64,000 nt of DNA, taken from the NCBI RefSeq assembly GCF_000738435.1, contig NZ_CP003984.1, forward strand, positions 2,604,001 through 2,668,000. The letters run 5' to 3'. The notes below the pieces were generated by a model that was not told the origin of the DNA, did not search any database, and saw only the letters and a program-made list of their open reading frames with translations. Both the position numbers and the translations under genes were made by a program. Positions 32,965-41,908 of this stretch are shown one piece after another. Numbering within the stretch: position 1 is the first letter of the stretch; every line of letters starts with the position of its first letter. Source of the stretch: Planktomarina temperata RCA23. GTDB lineage: Bacteria > Pseudomonadota > Alphaproteobacteria > Rhodobacterales > Rhodobacteraceae.

Positions 32965-34131
32965 ATGCCCATACGTTCCGGACCAATCTTGATTTTGGCC
33001 TTTTTTTGCACCTGGATCAGTGGGGCGGCCTTGGCGTTTGAAACCAAAGCGCAAGCGGCCTATGTGCTGGATCATGAGAGCGGCACCGTACTGCTGGCCA
33101 AGCAGGCGGACGTGGCCCTTCCTCCCGCCTCAATGTCAAAATTGATGACTCTCTTTTTAGCCTTCGAAGCGCTCCGTGATGGACGCCTGCGTTGGGATGA
33201 GCGTTTGCCGGTCTCCACCCATGCCATGAGCTATGGCGGATCCACCATGTTTTTGGACACGACCGATCGGGTCACCGTCGAGGATCTCATTCGCGGCATT
33301 ATCGTATTATCGGGCAATGATGCCTGCGTTGTCATTGCCGAAGCCCTGTCTTTGGATGGCACCGAAGCGGGCTTTGCCGCAATGATGACCGATCGCGCCA
33401 AGGATCTCGGAATGGAAAATTCAGTCTTTGACAATTCCAACGGCTGGCCCGACATCAACCACCGAATGTCGATGAAGGATCTGGCCATTCTGGCGCAGCA
33501 TTTGATCACCGAATTTCCCGAGCAATATACGATGTTCTCAGAAACGGAATTTGGATTCGATGGCCGCGCGCCCAGCAACACGCGCAACCGCAATCCTTTG
33601 TTGACTCTGGGCATCGGCGCAGATGGGCTAAAGACCGGGCACACGGCGGAGGCCGGTTATGGTTTGGTTGGATCGGCGCAACAGGGCGAGCGGCGAGTCA
33701 TTTTCGTTTTAACCGGTTTGCAAAGCCAGCAGGAGCGGGCCGAAGAGGCCGAGCGCATCGTCACCTGGGCCTTTCGGCAGTTCACCTCAAAAACCCTAAG
33801 CCAGCCGGGCGAGGCTTTGGCCCAAGCGGCAGTTTGGATGGGCAGCAGCCGGAACGTCGGCCTATCGCTTGATGGGGCACCGAAGATCCTGATCCCTGTC
33901 ACGGGCGGGCAGGAAATCACCTCGAAAGTTGTTTATGACGGGCCGCTACAGGCCCCTATTGCCAAGGGGGATCAGGTCGCCGAACTTGTCATTTCTGTGC
34001 CAGGCCTGCCCGAGACCCGCCTGCCACTGGTCGCAGCACAGAGCGTCACGCGTGGCGGGTTTTTACCGCGCTTGCGCACAGCGGCACTCGTGCTATTGCG
34101 TAAAGTAAATGGGGGCCTGTCCGGCACATAG
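32965..34131 (+). CDS. D-alanyl-D-alanine carboxypeptidase (DacA/PBP5 type)
   Basis: A periplasmic low-molecular-weight penicillin-binding protein of 388 aa that trims the terminal D-alanine of peptidoglycan pentapeptides. The signal peptide covers about residues 1-24. S11-family motifs are SMSK (56-59), SGN (116-118) and KTG in GLKTGHTAEAG, followed by a C-terminal PBP5-type beta domain. The ATG at 32965 follows a strong AAGGAGGGG; the open frame extends further upstream but without such a site. It opens a tight run dac-tmk-holB-tatD-MBL. The gap from the tRNA (32702-32964) must hold its promoter; I see no gene there. Confidence 0.93.
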   Translation: MPIRSGPILILAFFCTWISGAALAFETKAQAAYVLDHESGTVLLAKQADVALPPASMSKLMTLFLAFEALRDGRLRWDERLPVSTHAMSYGGSTMFLDTTDRVTVEDLIRGIIVLSGNDACVVIAEALSLDGTEAGFAAMMTDRAKDLGMENSVFDNSNGWPDINHRMSMKDLAILAQHLITEFPEQYTMFSETEFGFDGRAPSNTRNRNPLLTLGIGADGLKTGHTAEAGYGLVGSAQQGERRVIFVLTGLQSQQERAEEAERIVTWAFRQFTSKTLSQPGEALAQAAVWMGSSRNVGLSLDGAPKILIPVTGGQEITSKVVYDGPLQAPIAKGDQVAELVISVPGLPETRLPLVAAQSVTRGGFLPRLRTAALVLLRKVNGGLSGT

Positions 34132-34746
34132 ATGACTGACGCAAAATTTTTATCCTTTGAGGGCATAGACGGCTGTGGGAAATCCACCCAAGCCAAGCGT
34201 CTGGCTGCCCATCTCACCACTGCGGGCCAAGAGGTTGTGCTCACCCGTGAACCGGGGGGCAGCCCGGGGGCGGAAGCCATACGCCAGCTCTTGTTGACCG
34301 GTGCCACCGACAAATGGAGTGCTGAGACAGAGCTTCTATTGTTCACCGCTGCAAGGCGCGATCACCTTGAGCGCACCATCACCCCAGCCCTATCCGCGGG
34401 CAAGATGGTCATCTGTGATCGCTTTGCCGACAGCACCCGTGTCTATCAGGGCGCAACCCGCGGCGATCTGCGCGGCAAGGTCGATCAACTGCACAGCGCG
34501 ATGATTGGCCGTGAGCCAGATCTGACACTCATCATTGATGTCGACCCTGAAATTGCCCTCACCCGCGGATTGGCGCGCAACTCAGGCGAGGATCGCTTTG
34601 AGGATTTCGGACTGCCGTTCCAACAACACCTGCGGGCGGGTTTTCTGGCACTTGCGGCGCAATATCCGCAACGGTGTCGCATTATAGATGGAAATCGCAG
34701 CCCGGAGGCGATTTTCACTGATGTATTGGCACTGGCGACGTCATGA
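34132..34746 (+). CDS. tmk: Thymidylate kinase
   Basis: A 204-aa cytoplasmic kinase converting dTMP to dTDP for DNA synthesis. The P-loop FEGIDGCGKSTQAKRL is near the N terminus, followed by REPGGSPGAE and the DRF motif in CDRFADSTRVYQGATRG; a lid-like RNSGEDRFE lies later. The start codon follows the dac stop codon directly (TAGATG), and the end overlaps holB by 4 bp. The tmk-holB-tatD order is common in bacteria. Confidence 0.96.
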   Translation: MTDAKFLSFEGIDGCGKSTQAKRLAAHLTTAGQEVVLTREPGGSPGAEAIRQLLLTGATDKWSAETELLLFTAARRDHLERTITPALSAGKMVICDRFADSTRVYQGATRGDLRGKVDQLHSAMIGREPDLTLIIDVDPEIALTRGLARNSGEDRFEDFGLPFQQHLRAGFLALAAQYPQRCRIIDGNRSPEAIFTDVLALATS

Positions 34747-35867
34747 GTGATCTGCCACAAGCCGATCGCATTGCCGGCCTGCCTCACCCCTGTGAAACCG
34801 AACTTTTATTCGGCCATGATGCCGCTTGCGCACAGGTCTTGGAGGCCTTCAACGGTGACCGGATGCATCATGCTTGGATGCTGACCGGCCCCAAAGGGAT
34901 TGGCAAAGCCAGCTTTGCCTATCATATCGCACGTTTTTTGCTTACCGCCGAGCCCGCCGGAGACAGCCTCTTTGGCGCGTCGCCACCAGCGACAAGCCTA
35001 TTCGTGCCCGCAGATCTTCCGGTGGCGCGCCGTATCCGGGCGGGATCGGAGCCAGGCCTATGTGTCTTGCGCCGGCCCGTGGATGAAAAAACCGGCAAGC
35101 TGAAGACCGTGATCCCCGTCGATACCGTGCGCGAATTGCGGCGGTTCTTCAGCCTCTCGGCCGGGGGCAATGGTCGGCGGGTTGTGATTGTCGACTGCAT
35201 TGATGAGATGAATGCCAATGCGGCCAATGCGTTGCTCAAAGTTCTGGAAGAGCCGCCGCAAGATGCGGTTTTGTTGCTGGTGACACATCAACCAAGCCGG
35301 ATTTTGCCCACCATTCGTTCGCGCTGCCGCACCCTGGCCTGCGCGCCTCTGTCGCCAGAGGATTTGCAGCGCGCCTTTGCGCAAGCCTTGCCAGAACAGG
35401 CGTTTGATCCGGGCCTAACTGCCCTGGCGGCAGGCTCTGTGGGACAGGCTGCAGAGCTGTCACTCACCCATGGCACTGACACCTATGGCGCGATTGTGAG
35501 CCTCTGCCACGGCTTGCCGCAGCTCGATCGCAACGCTCTGCTGAAATTAGCCAATTCTACAGGCCGCGCCACTGATGGAAAACTGGAACAACTTCTCGAT
35601 CTGCTGGATCTATTCCTTGCCCGGCTGGCCCGCGCTGGGGTAAGCGCGCCCGGTCAAGAAGCGGCGCGCGGTGAGGCGGAGGTCTTCGCGCGTCTCTGCC
35701 CCGGACCCGCGGCCGCCCGAATTTGGGCAGATGCCCAGCTTGAGCTCGGCCAAAGAGCCAGGCAAGGCAAAACAGCGAACCTTGACCCCAGTTCGCTGAT
35801 CTTAGATATGGGATTAAAGATAGAGGAAACCGCGTCTAAAATTTTGCGCGAGAAAGGTCTTTCGTGA
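34743..35867 (+). CDS. holB: DNA polymerase III subunit delta'
   Basis: A 374-aa clamp-loader subunit of the AAA+ family. It has a P-loop-like GPKGIGKASFAYHIA (about residues 44-58) and the sensor/SRC motif ILPTIRSRCRTLACAPL. Subunit delta' helps open and load the sliding clamp on DNA. It overlaps tmk (ATGA) and tatD (4 bp), so the three are translationally coupled. I did not see the four zinc cysteines of E. coli delta', which varies in alphaproteobacteria. Confidence 0.92.
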   Translation: MSDLPQADRIAGLPHPCETELLFGHDAACAQVLEAFNGDRMHHAWMLTGPKGIGKASFAYHIARFLLTAEPAGDSLFGASPPATSLFVPADLPVARRIRAGSEPGLCVLRRPVDEKTGKLKTVIPVDTVRELRRFFSLSAGGNGRRVVIVDCIDEMNANAANALLKVLEEPPQDAVLLLVTHQPSRILPTIRSRCRTLACAPLSPEDLQRAFAQALPEQAFDPGLTALAAGSVGQAAELSLTHGTDTYGAIVSLCHGLPQLDRNALLKLANSTGRATDGKLEQLLDLLDLFLARLARAGVSAPGQEAARGEAEVFARLCPGPAAARIWADAQLELGQRARQGKTANLDPSSLILDMGLKIEETASKILREKGLS

Positions 35868-36652
35868 TCGAGGCGCCAAAACTGACCGACAGCCATTGCC
35901 ATCTTGATTTTCCAGATTTTGAGGGCGAGCTGGACCAGATCATCGCACGGGCGGCCGAGGCCGGCGTGCACCGTATGGTAACCATTTGCACACGCCTGCG
36001 CCAAGAGCCCCAAGTGCGCGCCATTGCTGAAACTCATGCGCCGGTCTTCTATGCGGCCGGCACCCACCCGATGAATGCCGACAAAGAGCCATTGGCAAAG
36101 GTCGAAGAGTTGCTCGCTCTGGCGACGCATCCGAAGTTTATCGCCATCGGCGAAACCGGGTTGGATTACCACTACACCGCCGAGAGTGCCGAAATCCAAA
36201 AGCAATCCCTGCGCGTTCATATTGAGGCCGCTCAAAAAAGTAACCTGCCTCTGATTATCCATGCGCGCGCCGCTGATGAGGATATGGCTGAAATTTTGAG
36301 CTCCGAATATCGCAACGCACCCTTTAACTGCGTCATGCATTGTTTCAGCTCATCACCCGAGCTTGGGCGCGCGGCTTTGGATTTGGGGTTTTATCTGTCC
36401 ATGTCCGGCATCGCCACATTCCCGAAATCACAAGAGGTGCGCGACATCTTCGCATCGGCGCCTTTGGACAGGATTTTGGTGGAAACCGACGCCCCCTATC
36501 TCGCCCCGCCGCCCTTTCGCGGCAAGCGCAATGAGCCGGCCTATACCGCCTTTACCGCGCAGGTTGGTGCGGATGTCTTTGGTCTCTCTTTGTCGGAATT
36601 TGCCGCCCAAACAGAGGCCAATTTCGAGCGCCTCTTTTGGAAAGCTGCATGA
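35864..36652 (+). CDS. TatD-family metal-dependent hydrolase
   Basis: A 262-aa TIM-barrel hydrolase of the TatD/YcfH type, a likely metal-dependent DNase. Metal-site motifs are LTDSHCHLDF, IAIGETGLDY, LIIHARAADED, VMHCFSSS and LVETDAPYLAPPPFRG. The start is a GTG overlapping the holB stop; the end overlaps the next gene as ATGA. The conserved coupling to holB is a long-known gene order with unknown functional meaning. Confidence 0.93.
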   Translation: MIEAPKLTDSHCHLDFPDFEGELDQIIARAAEAGVHRMVTICTRLRQEPQVRAIAETHAPVFYAAGTHPMNADKEPLAKVEELLALATHPKFIAIGETGLDYHYTAESAEIQKQSLRVHIEAAQKSNLPLIIHARAADEDMAEILSSEYRNAPFNCVMHCFSSSPELGRAALDLGFYLSMSGIATFPKSQEVRDIFASAPLDRILVETDAPYLAPPPFRGKRNEPAYTAFTAQVGADVFGLSLSEFAAQTEANFERLFWKAA

Positions 36653-37437
36653 CGCGCCGGGTCACTATATTGGGCTGCGGTTCCTCCGGCGGCGTGCCGC
36701 GTTTGGGGGGCAATTGGGGGGCTTGTGATCCAAACAATCCCAAAAATCGCCGGCAACGCTGCTCCATATTGGTTGAGCAATCCGGACCAGAAGGCACAAC
36801 GCGCGTTCTGATCGACAGCTCGCCCGATTTGCGGACGCAATTGTTAACCGCGCAGGTGGGCACATTGGACGCCGTGGTTTACACCCATGCCCATGCAGAT
36901 CACGTGCACGGGCTGGACGATCTGCGGATGATCGTCATCAACATGCGCCGCCGCCTGCCGGTTTGGGCGGATGGGCCGACCCGATCCGATCTCTTGTCGC
37001 GGTTCTCTTATGCCTTTGAAACGCCCGAAGGCTCAAGCTATCCGCCCATCTTGGAAATGAATAACATAAGCGGGCCCTTCACCATCACCGGTGCCGGTGG
37101 CGCGCTAGACTTCACCCCCTTTGAAGTGGCCCATGGCACGATCACAGCTTTGGGATTTCGCATCGGCGATATGGTGTATTTGCCCGATGTCTCCGACATC
37201 CCCGAAAATGCCTGGTCACATTTGCAAGGTCTCGACCTTTGGATTGTCGATGCGCTGCGCTATGATCCCCACCCCTCTCACACCCATTTGGAAAAAACCC
37301 TGCAGTGGATTGCGCATGCGCAGCCAAAACGCGCGATATTAACCAACATGCATGTGGATTTAGACTACGCGACATTGCAAACCGAATTGCCCGATGGCGT
37401 GGTGCCGGCCTTCGATATGATGACAGAAGTCCTCTGA
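36649..37437 (+). CDS. MBL-fold metallo-hydrolase (PhnP-like)
   Basis: A 262-aa metallo-beta-lactamase-fold protein. It has the N-terminal TILGCGSSGGVPRLGGNWG, typical of the PhnP/phosphoribosyl-cyclic-phosphodiesterase group, and the metal motif YTHAHADHVHGLDDLR. Later ligands are in EVAHGTITALGF, LPDVSDIPE and ILTNMHVDLDY. The ATG overlaps the tatD stop codon (ATGA), which fixes the start at 36649. It is usually found after tatD in rhodobacters. Substrate is not known; phosphodiesterase activity is inferred. Confidence 0.9.
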   Translation: MTRRVTILGCGSSGGVPRLGGNWGACDPNNPKNRRQRCSILVEQSGPEGTTRVLIDSSPDLRTQLLTAQVGTLDAVVYTHAHADHVHGLDDLRMIVINMRRRLPVWADGPTRSDLLSRFSYAFETPEGSSYPPILEMNNISGPFTITGAGGALDFTPFEVAHGTITALGFRIGDMVYLPDVSDIPENAWSHLQGLDLWIVDALRYDPHPSHTHLEKTLQWIAHAQPKRAILTNMHVDLDYATLQTELPDGVVPAFDMMTEVL

Positions 37438-37438
37438 T

Positions 37439-38368
37439 ATGAGCATCCTGCTCCAAGTGATCCTGCCGGTGTTTTTCGTTGTTGGCTTTGGATATCTGGC
37501 CGTCTGGCGCAAGTGGTTCTCCGACGAAGGGGTTGGGGCTCTGATGGCCTTTACCCAAAATTTTGCCATCCCTTGCCTGCTGTTTCGCGCCATTTCAACT
37601 TTGGACCTGGGGCAAACCTTCCAGCCGGGGCTTCTCGGCAGTTTTTACATTGGCGCGATAGCCGGATTTGGCTTGGGCCTGTTTGGCGCGCGCATCTTGT
37701 TTAAACGCAGTTGGGAAGACAGTGTCGCCATTGGCTTTTGCTGTCTGTTCTCAAACACAGTGCTCTTGGGTCTGCCCATCACAGAGCGTGCCTATGGGAC
37801 GGACGCCCTGACGGCCAATTTTGCCATCATCGCGGTCCATGCACCGATCGGCTATGCGCTCGGCATAACAGTGATGGAGCTGGTGCGCGGACGCGGCCTG
37901 AGCGGCATGGCGCTTCTGCGTAAGATAATAAAATCAGTATTTAAAAATGCGTTGGTGATTGCCTTAAGCCTTGGGTTTGCGATCAACTTATCAGGCTTTA
38001 CTTTACCAGAAATCGTCACCGATGGCGTTGATCTTTTGGCCCGAGGGGCTTTGCCGGCGGCCCTGTTTGGCTTGGGCGGTGTTTTGGTGCGCTACCGGCC
38101 AGAGGGCGATATCCGAGTGATCTTATATATCTGCGCGATTTCGCTTGTGGTTCATCCTGCCTTGGTTTGGATCACGGGAAGCTATGTCGATCTCTCCACC
38201 AGTGATTTTCGCAGTGCGGTGCTGACAGCGGCCATGGCGCCGGGGGTCAATGCCTATATTTTCGCGCAAATGTACGGGCGCGCGCAGCGGGTCGCAGCTT
38301 CCGCCGTCTTGATCAGCACCGGTCTCACAATTTTCACCGCAAGCCTCTGGCTCTACGCGCTGGGGTAG
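37439..38368 (+). CDS. AEC-family (auxin efflux carrier-like) transporter
   Basis: A 309-aa inner-membrane carrier with about ten hydrophobic segments. The family's central SNTVLLGLPITERAYG motif and a C-terminal AMAPGVNAYIFAQMYG segment are present. AEC members move malonate, malate or other carboxylates; the substrate is unknown here. It starts 1 bp after the MBL gene ends, so it is probably co-transcribed. It is convergent with the next gene, with 3 bp between stops. Confidence 0.9.
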   Translation: MSILLQVILPVFFVVGFGYLAVWRKWFSDEGVGALMAFTQNFAIPCLLFRAISTLDLGQTFQPGLLGSFYIGAIAGFGLGLFGARILFKRSWEDSVAIGFCCLFSNTVLLGLPITERAYGTDALTANFAIIAVHAPIGYALGITVMELVRGRGLSGMALLRKIIKSVFKNALVIALSLGFAINLSGFTLPEIVTDGVDLLARGALPAALFGLGGVLVRYRPEGDIRVILYICAISLVVHPALVWITGSYVDLSTSDFRSAVLTAAMAPGVNAYIFAQMYGRAQRVAASAVLISTGLTIFTASLWLYALG

Positions 38369-38371
38369 TGC

Positions 38372-39457
38372 TCAAGCTTGGGCAAATCTCGAGGCGCGAA
38401 AACTCGACAGCAAGGGGCTCGGGCTGCCTTGCAATATTTCCTGCGCCAGCAACTGACCTATCAAAGGACCAAGGGTCACGCCGCTGTGCATAACAGCCAG
38501 AAAAACCCCCGGGGCGCCGGGGACCGAGCCCACAACAGGCAGGCCATCCAAGGGCACGGGGCGCTCCCCCAGCTTCACTTCTGCCAGCTGCACATCCGGC
38601 TGCCCACGCAATTTTTGGCAAATTCGCGCGATCACAGTGTCCGCAAGTGCGGACGCATCCTCAGATGGATCCAAGTCACCGCTGAATATTTCTCCTGCCA
38701 CAAGACTGCCATCGGGATTTTGTCTAAAATGCACATCAGGCGTCATAAGAATATGATGAATGCGCGTCTGCACCGGCCGGGTTTGCAAAATCATGCCGCG
38801 TTTATTGGCCATGGGCAAAGCCCATTCGACACCCGCCAGACCGCGGCAGGCCGCAGCGCCCGTGGCCAAAATCACAAAATCACAGGGCAAATCGCCGGCA
38901 TTGGTTTGAACAATATGGCCGGCACCGGGACTGGATCGCACCGCCGTCACTTCCCGTTCGGGGCAAAGCTGCCCACCCCGCCGCGCCACATGCGCCAGAA
39001 GGGACTGCGCCACAGATTGAGCCTGTGCGGCCCCTTCCATGGGCGTGAACAGCGCATGGGCTGGACACGCGCGCAGATTGGGCTCAAGCGCCGCGATCTC
39101 ATCGTGATCAAGTCGCCGGGCCCCATAGCCCCGCGCGGTCAGACTGGCAAATTGCGCCTCAAAATCTTGCCCCGCATCTTCCCACCACAGCGTGCCTGGC
39201 CAGCTGACATGGGCCTGTAATTCTAACCTCTGCCCCAGGGTTCGGAAGCTCTCTAAGGCCGCGTTGCGCAGATCGAAATAGGCTTGGGTTTCGGCAAAAC
39301 TGGCATTGATCCAGCCAAAAGAATTGGCACTGGCCACGCCGCCCAAAGGCCCCTGGTCCACAACAATGACCTCAGCACCGAGATCTTGGCAGGCCAAAGC
39401 CGTGCTGGCGCCGATGATTCCAGATCCCACGATCACAACTTTTGCAGCTGCCGTCAT
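38372..39457 (-). CDS. FAD-dependent amino-acid oxidoreductase (DadA/glycine oxidase-like)
   Basis: A 361-aa flavoprotein of the D-amino-acid oxidase family. The N-terminal dinucleotide fold is KVVIVGSGIIGASTALACQD with the acidic VVDQGP strand end. The substrate-barrel and C-terminal FAD motif is LDGLPVVGSVPGAPGVFLAV. It would oxidise an amino or imino acid in the cytoplasm or at the inner membrane. Length is typical of glycine/sarcosine-oxidase-like proteins. It has no co-directional partner. Confidence 0.87.
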   Translation of the reverse strand: MTAAAKVVIVGSGIIGASTALACQDLGAEVIVVDQGPLGGVASANSFGWINASFAETQAYFDLRNAALESFRTLGQRLELQAHVSWPGTLWWEDAGQDFEAQFASLTARGYGARRLDHDEIAALEPNLRACPAHALFTPMEGAAQAQSVAQSLLAHVARRGGQLCPEREVTAVRSSPGAGHIVQTNAGDLPCDFVILATGAAACRGLAGVEWALPMANKRGMILQTRPVQTRIHHILMTPDVHFRQNPDGSLVAGEIFSGDLDPSEDASALADTVIARICQKLRGQPDVQLAEVKLGERPVPLDGLPVVGSVPGAPGVFLAVMHSGVTLGPLIGQLLAQEILQGSPSPLLSSFRASRFAQA

Positions 39458-39644
39458 ATCCTGCCCTTCCCTGCGCTGGCGCCTTCTTGACCAGTCATGA
39501 CACGTTCGCGGCGCGCGACGGAAGCAATTTTCATCCCCAGCGGGGAAAAATGATCACAGCGAGGGATTGAATCGGACTTTGCCGCCCCGCCCCCTTGTTT
39601 CTGCCCCCCAGAAGGCCAAATCTAGGAGGCACAAGGAATCAAAT

Positions 39645-41834
39645 ATGCACAATAATTCGCCCGAACAAATGCCCGTCTTGCAAAACCCCGCTCCGAATGT
39701 GCGCGACCGGGAAAAGATGGAAGGGGGCAAGGCCTTTCGACTTGAAACCGAGTTCACCGCCGCAGGCGACCAACCCACCGCCATCAAAGAGCTGGTGGAG
39801 GGGATCACCGCGGGAGAGGCCAATCAAGTTTTGCTCGGGGCCACGGGCACGGGCAAGACCTTCACCATGGCGCGGATCATACAAGACACCCAGAGCCCGG
39901 CGATTATTCTTGCGCCAAACAAAACCCTCGCGGCCCAGCTTTATGGCGAATTCAAAGGGTTTTTCCCCGATAATGCCGTGGAATATTTCGTCAGCTATTA
40001 CGACTATTACCAACCAGAAGCCTATGTGGCCCGCTCGGACACCTATATTGAGAAGGAAAGCCAGATCAACGAGCAGATTGACCGGATGCGTCACTCGGCA
40101 ACCCGCGCTTTGCTGGAGCGTGATGACGTCATTATCGTGGCGTCTGTCTCCTGCATCTATGGCATAGGATCAGTTGAAACCTATGGGGCGATGACTCAAG
40201 ATTTGCACAGCGGCAATTGCTATGACCAGCGCCAAGTCATTGCCGATCTCATCGCCCAACAATATCGCCGCAACGACCAAGCCTTCCAACGCGGCACTTT
40301 TCGGGTGCGTGGAGACAGTTTGGAGGTTTGGCCGGCGCATTTGGACGACCGGGCTTGGCGTTTGAGCTTTTTTGGCGAAGAGCTGGAGACCATTGTTGAG
40401 TTTGACCCGCTGACAGGGGCGCGCACTGATACGTTTGAACGGGTGCGGATCTATGCCAACAGCCACTATGTGACCCCGCGCCCGACCATGCAGCAGGCTG
40501 TGATTGGGATCAAAAAAGAGCTGCGTATGCGGCTTGATCAATTGGTGAGTGAGGGCAAATTGCTCGAAGCGCAACGGCTGGAACAGCGCACAAATTTCGA
40601 TTTGGAAATGCTTGAAGCGACGGGCGTGTGCAGCGGGATTGAAAATTATTCGCGCTATCTCACGGGCCGCGCGCCGGGTGAACCACCCCCCACACTGTTT
40701 GAATTCATACCAGACAATGCGATTGTCTTCGCCGATGAAAGCCATGTCAGCGTGCCGCAGATTGGCGCGATGTATAAGGGCGACTACCGCCGTAAATTCA
40801 CCCTGGCCGAACACGGGTTCCGATTGCCGTCTTGTATGGACAACCGACCACTCAAATTCGAAGAATGGGATGCGATGCGGCCGCAGTCTGTTTTTGTCTC
40901 CGCCACCCCATCCAAATGGGAACTGGACCAAGCCGGCGGCGTGTTCACAGAGCAGGTGATCCGCCCCACGGGCCTGCTGGATCCGCCGGTGGAAATTCGC
41001 CCCGTGGAAACGCAGGTTGATGATCTTCTGGATGAAATTCGCAAAGTCACCGCCATGGGGCAAAGGGTTCTGGCCACAACATTGACCAAACGCATGGCCG
41101 AAGATCTCACGGAATATTTGCATGAGCAGGGCATTCGGGTGCGTTACATGCACAGCGATATCGATACGATTGAGCGTATTGAGATTCTGCGCGATTTGCG
41201 GTTGGGCGCCTTTGATGTGCTGCTGGGCATCAACCTTCTGCGCGAGGGGCTCGATATCCCTGAGTGCGGTTTGGTTGCGATCCTTGACGCAGATAAGGAG
41301 GGCTTTTTACGGTCCGAAACCTCTTTGGTGCAGACCATTGGCCGGGCCGCGCGCAACGCCGATGGGCGGGTCATCATGTATGCAGATCGCATGACCGGTT
41401 CAATGGAACGCGCGATTGGCGAAACCAACCGTCGGCGCGAAAAGCAACATGCCTATAATGTCGCCCATGGAATTACCCCTCTGACGGTTAAAAAGAATGT
41501 CGAGGATGTGCTGGCCGGTCTTTACAAAGGCGATACCGATATGGCGCGGGTCACCGCGAAGATTGATCCGACCTTGCAAGGCGGCAATATCCAAACCGTG
41601 CTCGAAGGTCTGCGGCTCGATATGCGCAAGGCGGCAGAAAATTTGGAGTTTGAAGAAGCCGCCCGGCTGCGCGACGAGGTCAAACGCCTCGAGACAGTTG
41701 AGCTGACGATCTCAGATGATCCCCTGGCCCGGCAATATGCGGTCGAAAAAGCAGTTGAAGACGCCCATAACGCCTCCGGCCGGTCAAAAGGTGGGCGCGC
41801 AGGTCAAAGGGGCGGCGCCCGGCGGCGCAAATAG
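39645..41834 (+). CDS. uvrB: UvrABC system protein B
   Basis: A 729-aa excision-repair helicase that verifies damage with UvrA and recruits UvrC. Visible features are Walker [15 protein letters not shown], the damage-probing beta-hairpin [17 protein letters not shown] (motif II), QTIGRAARN (motif VI), and a C-terminal UVR motif ([18 protein letters not shown]). The start is the ATG at 39645, preceded by AAGGA; the frame is open 26 codons further upstream with no ribosome site. It is divergent from the FAD oxidoreductase gene. Confidence 0.97.
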   Translation: MHNNSPEQMPVLQNPAPNVRDREKMEGGKAFRLETEFTAAGDQPTAIKELVEGITAGEANQVLLGATGTGKTFTMARIIQDTQSPAIILAPNKTLAAQLYGEFKGFFPDNAVEYFVSYYDYYQPEAYVARSDTYIEKESQINEQIDRMRHSATRALLERDDVIIVASVSCIYGIGSVETYGAMTQDLHSGNCYDQRQVIADLIAQQYRRNDQAFQRGTFRVRGDSLEVWPAHLDDRAWRLSFFGEELETIVEFDPLTGARTDTFERVRIYANSHYVTPRPTMQQAVIGIKKELRMRLDQLVSEGKLLEAQRLEQRTNFDLEMLEATGVCSGIENYSRYLTGRAPGEPPPTLFEFIPDNAIVFADESHVSVPQIGAMYKGDYRRKFTLAEHGFRLPSCMDNRPLKFEEWDAMRPQSVFVSATPSKWELDQAGGVFTEQVIRPTGLLDPPVEIRPVETQVDDLLDEIRKVTAMGQRVLATTLTKRMAEDLTEYLHEQGIRVRYMHSDIDTIERIEILRDLRLGAFDVLLGINLLREGLDIPECGLVAILDADKEGFLRSETSLVQTIGRAARNADGRVIMYADRMTGSMERAIGETNRRREKQHAYNVAHGITPLTVKKNVEDVLAGLYKGDTDMARVTAKIDPTLQGGNIQTVLEGLRLDMRKAAENLEFEEAARLRDEVKRLETVELTISDDPLARQYAVEKAVEDAHNASGRSKGGRAGQRGGARRRK

Positions 41835-41848
41835 ACATGACCCCGCGC

Positions 41849-41885
41849 AAAAAAAGGGGCAATAGGGTCTGCGCCCTAATGCCCC
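41849..41885 (-). terminator. Rho-independent terminator of the beta-helix gene (possibly bidirectional)
   Basis: GGGGCAATAGGG (41856-41867) pairs with CCCTAATGCCCC (41874-41885) around TCTGCG. On the minus strand it is followed by seven T residues. It sits between the convergent uvrB and beta-helix genes and may also slow uvrB transcripts. Confidence 0.8.
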
Positions 41886-41908
41886 CTGACTTGCGAAAAG
41901 CGTCGGAT

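Noticed and set aside
40170-41153. Long open frame (327 codons) on the minus strand inside uvrB
   Set aside because: It is fully antisense to the well-conserved uvrB helicase, has no recognisable domain, and is explained by codon bias in the opposite frame. The long minus-strand frame 39639-40094 is rejected for the same reason.
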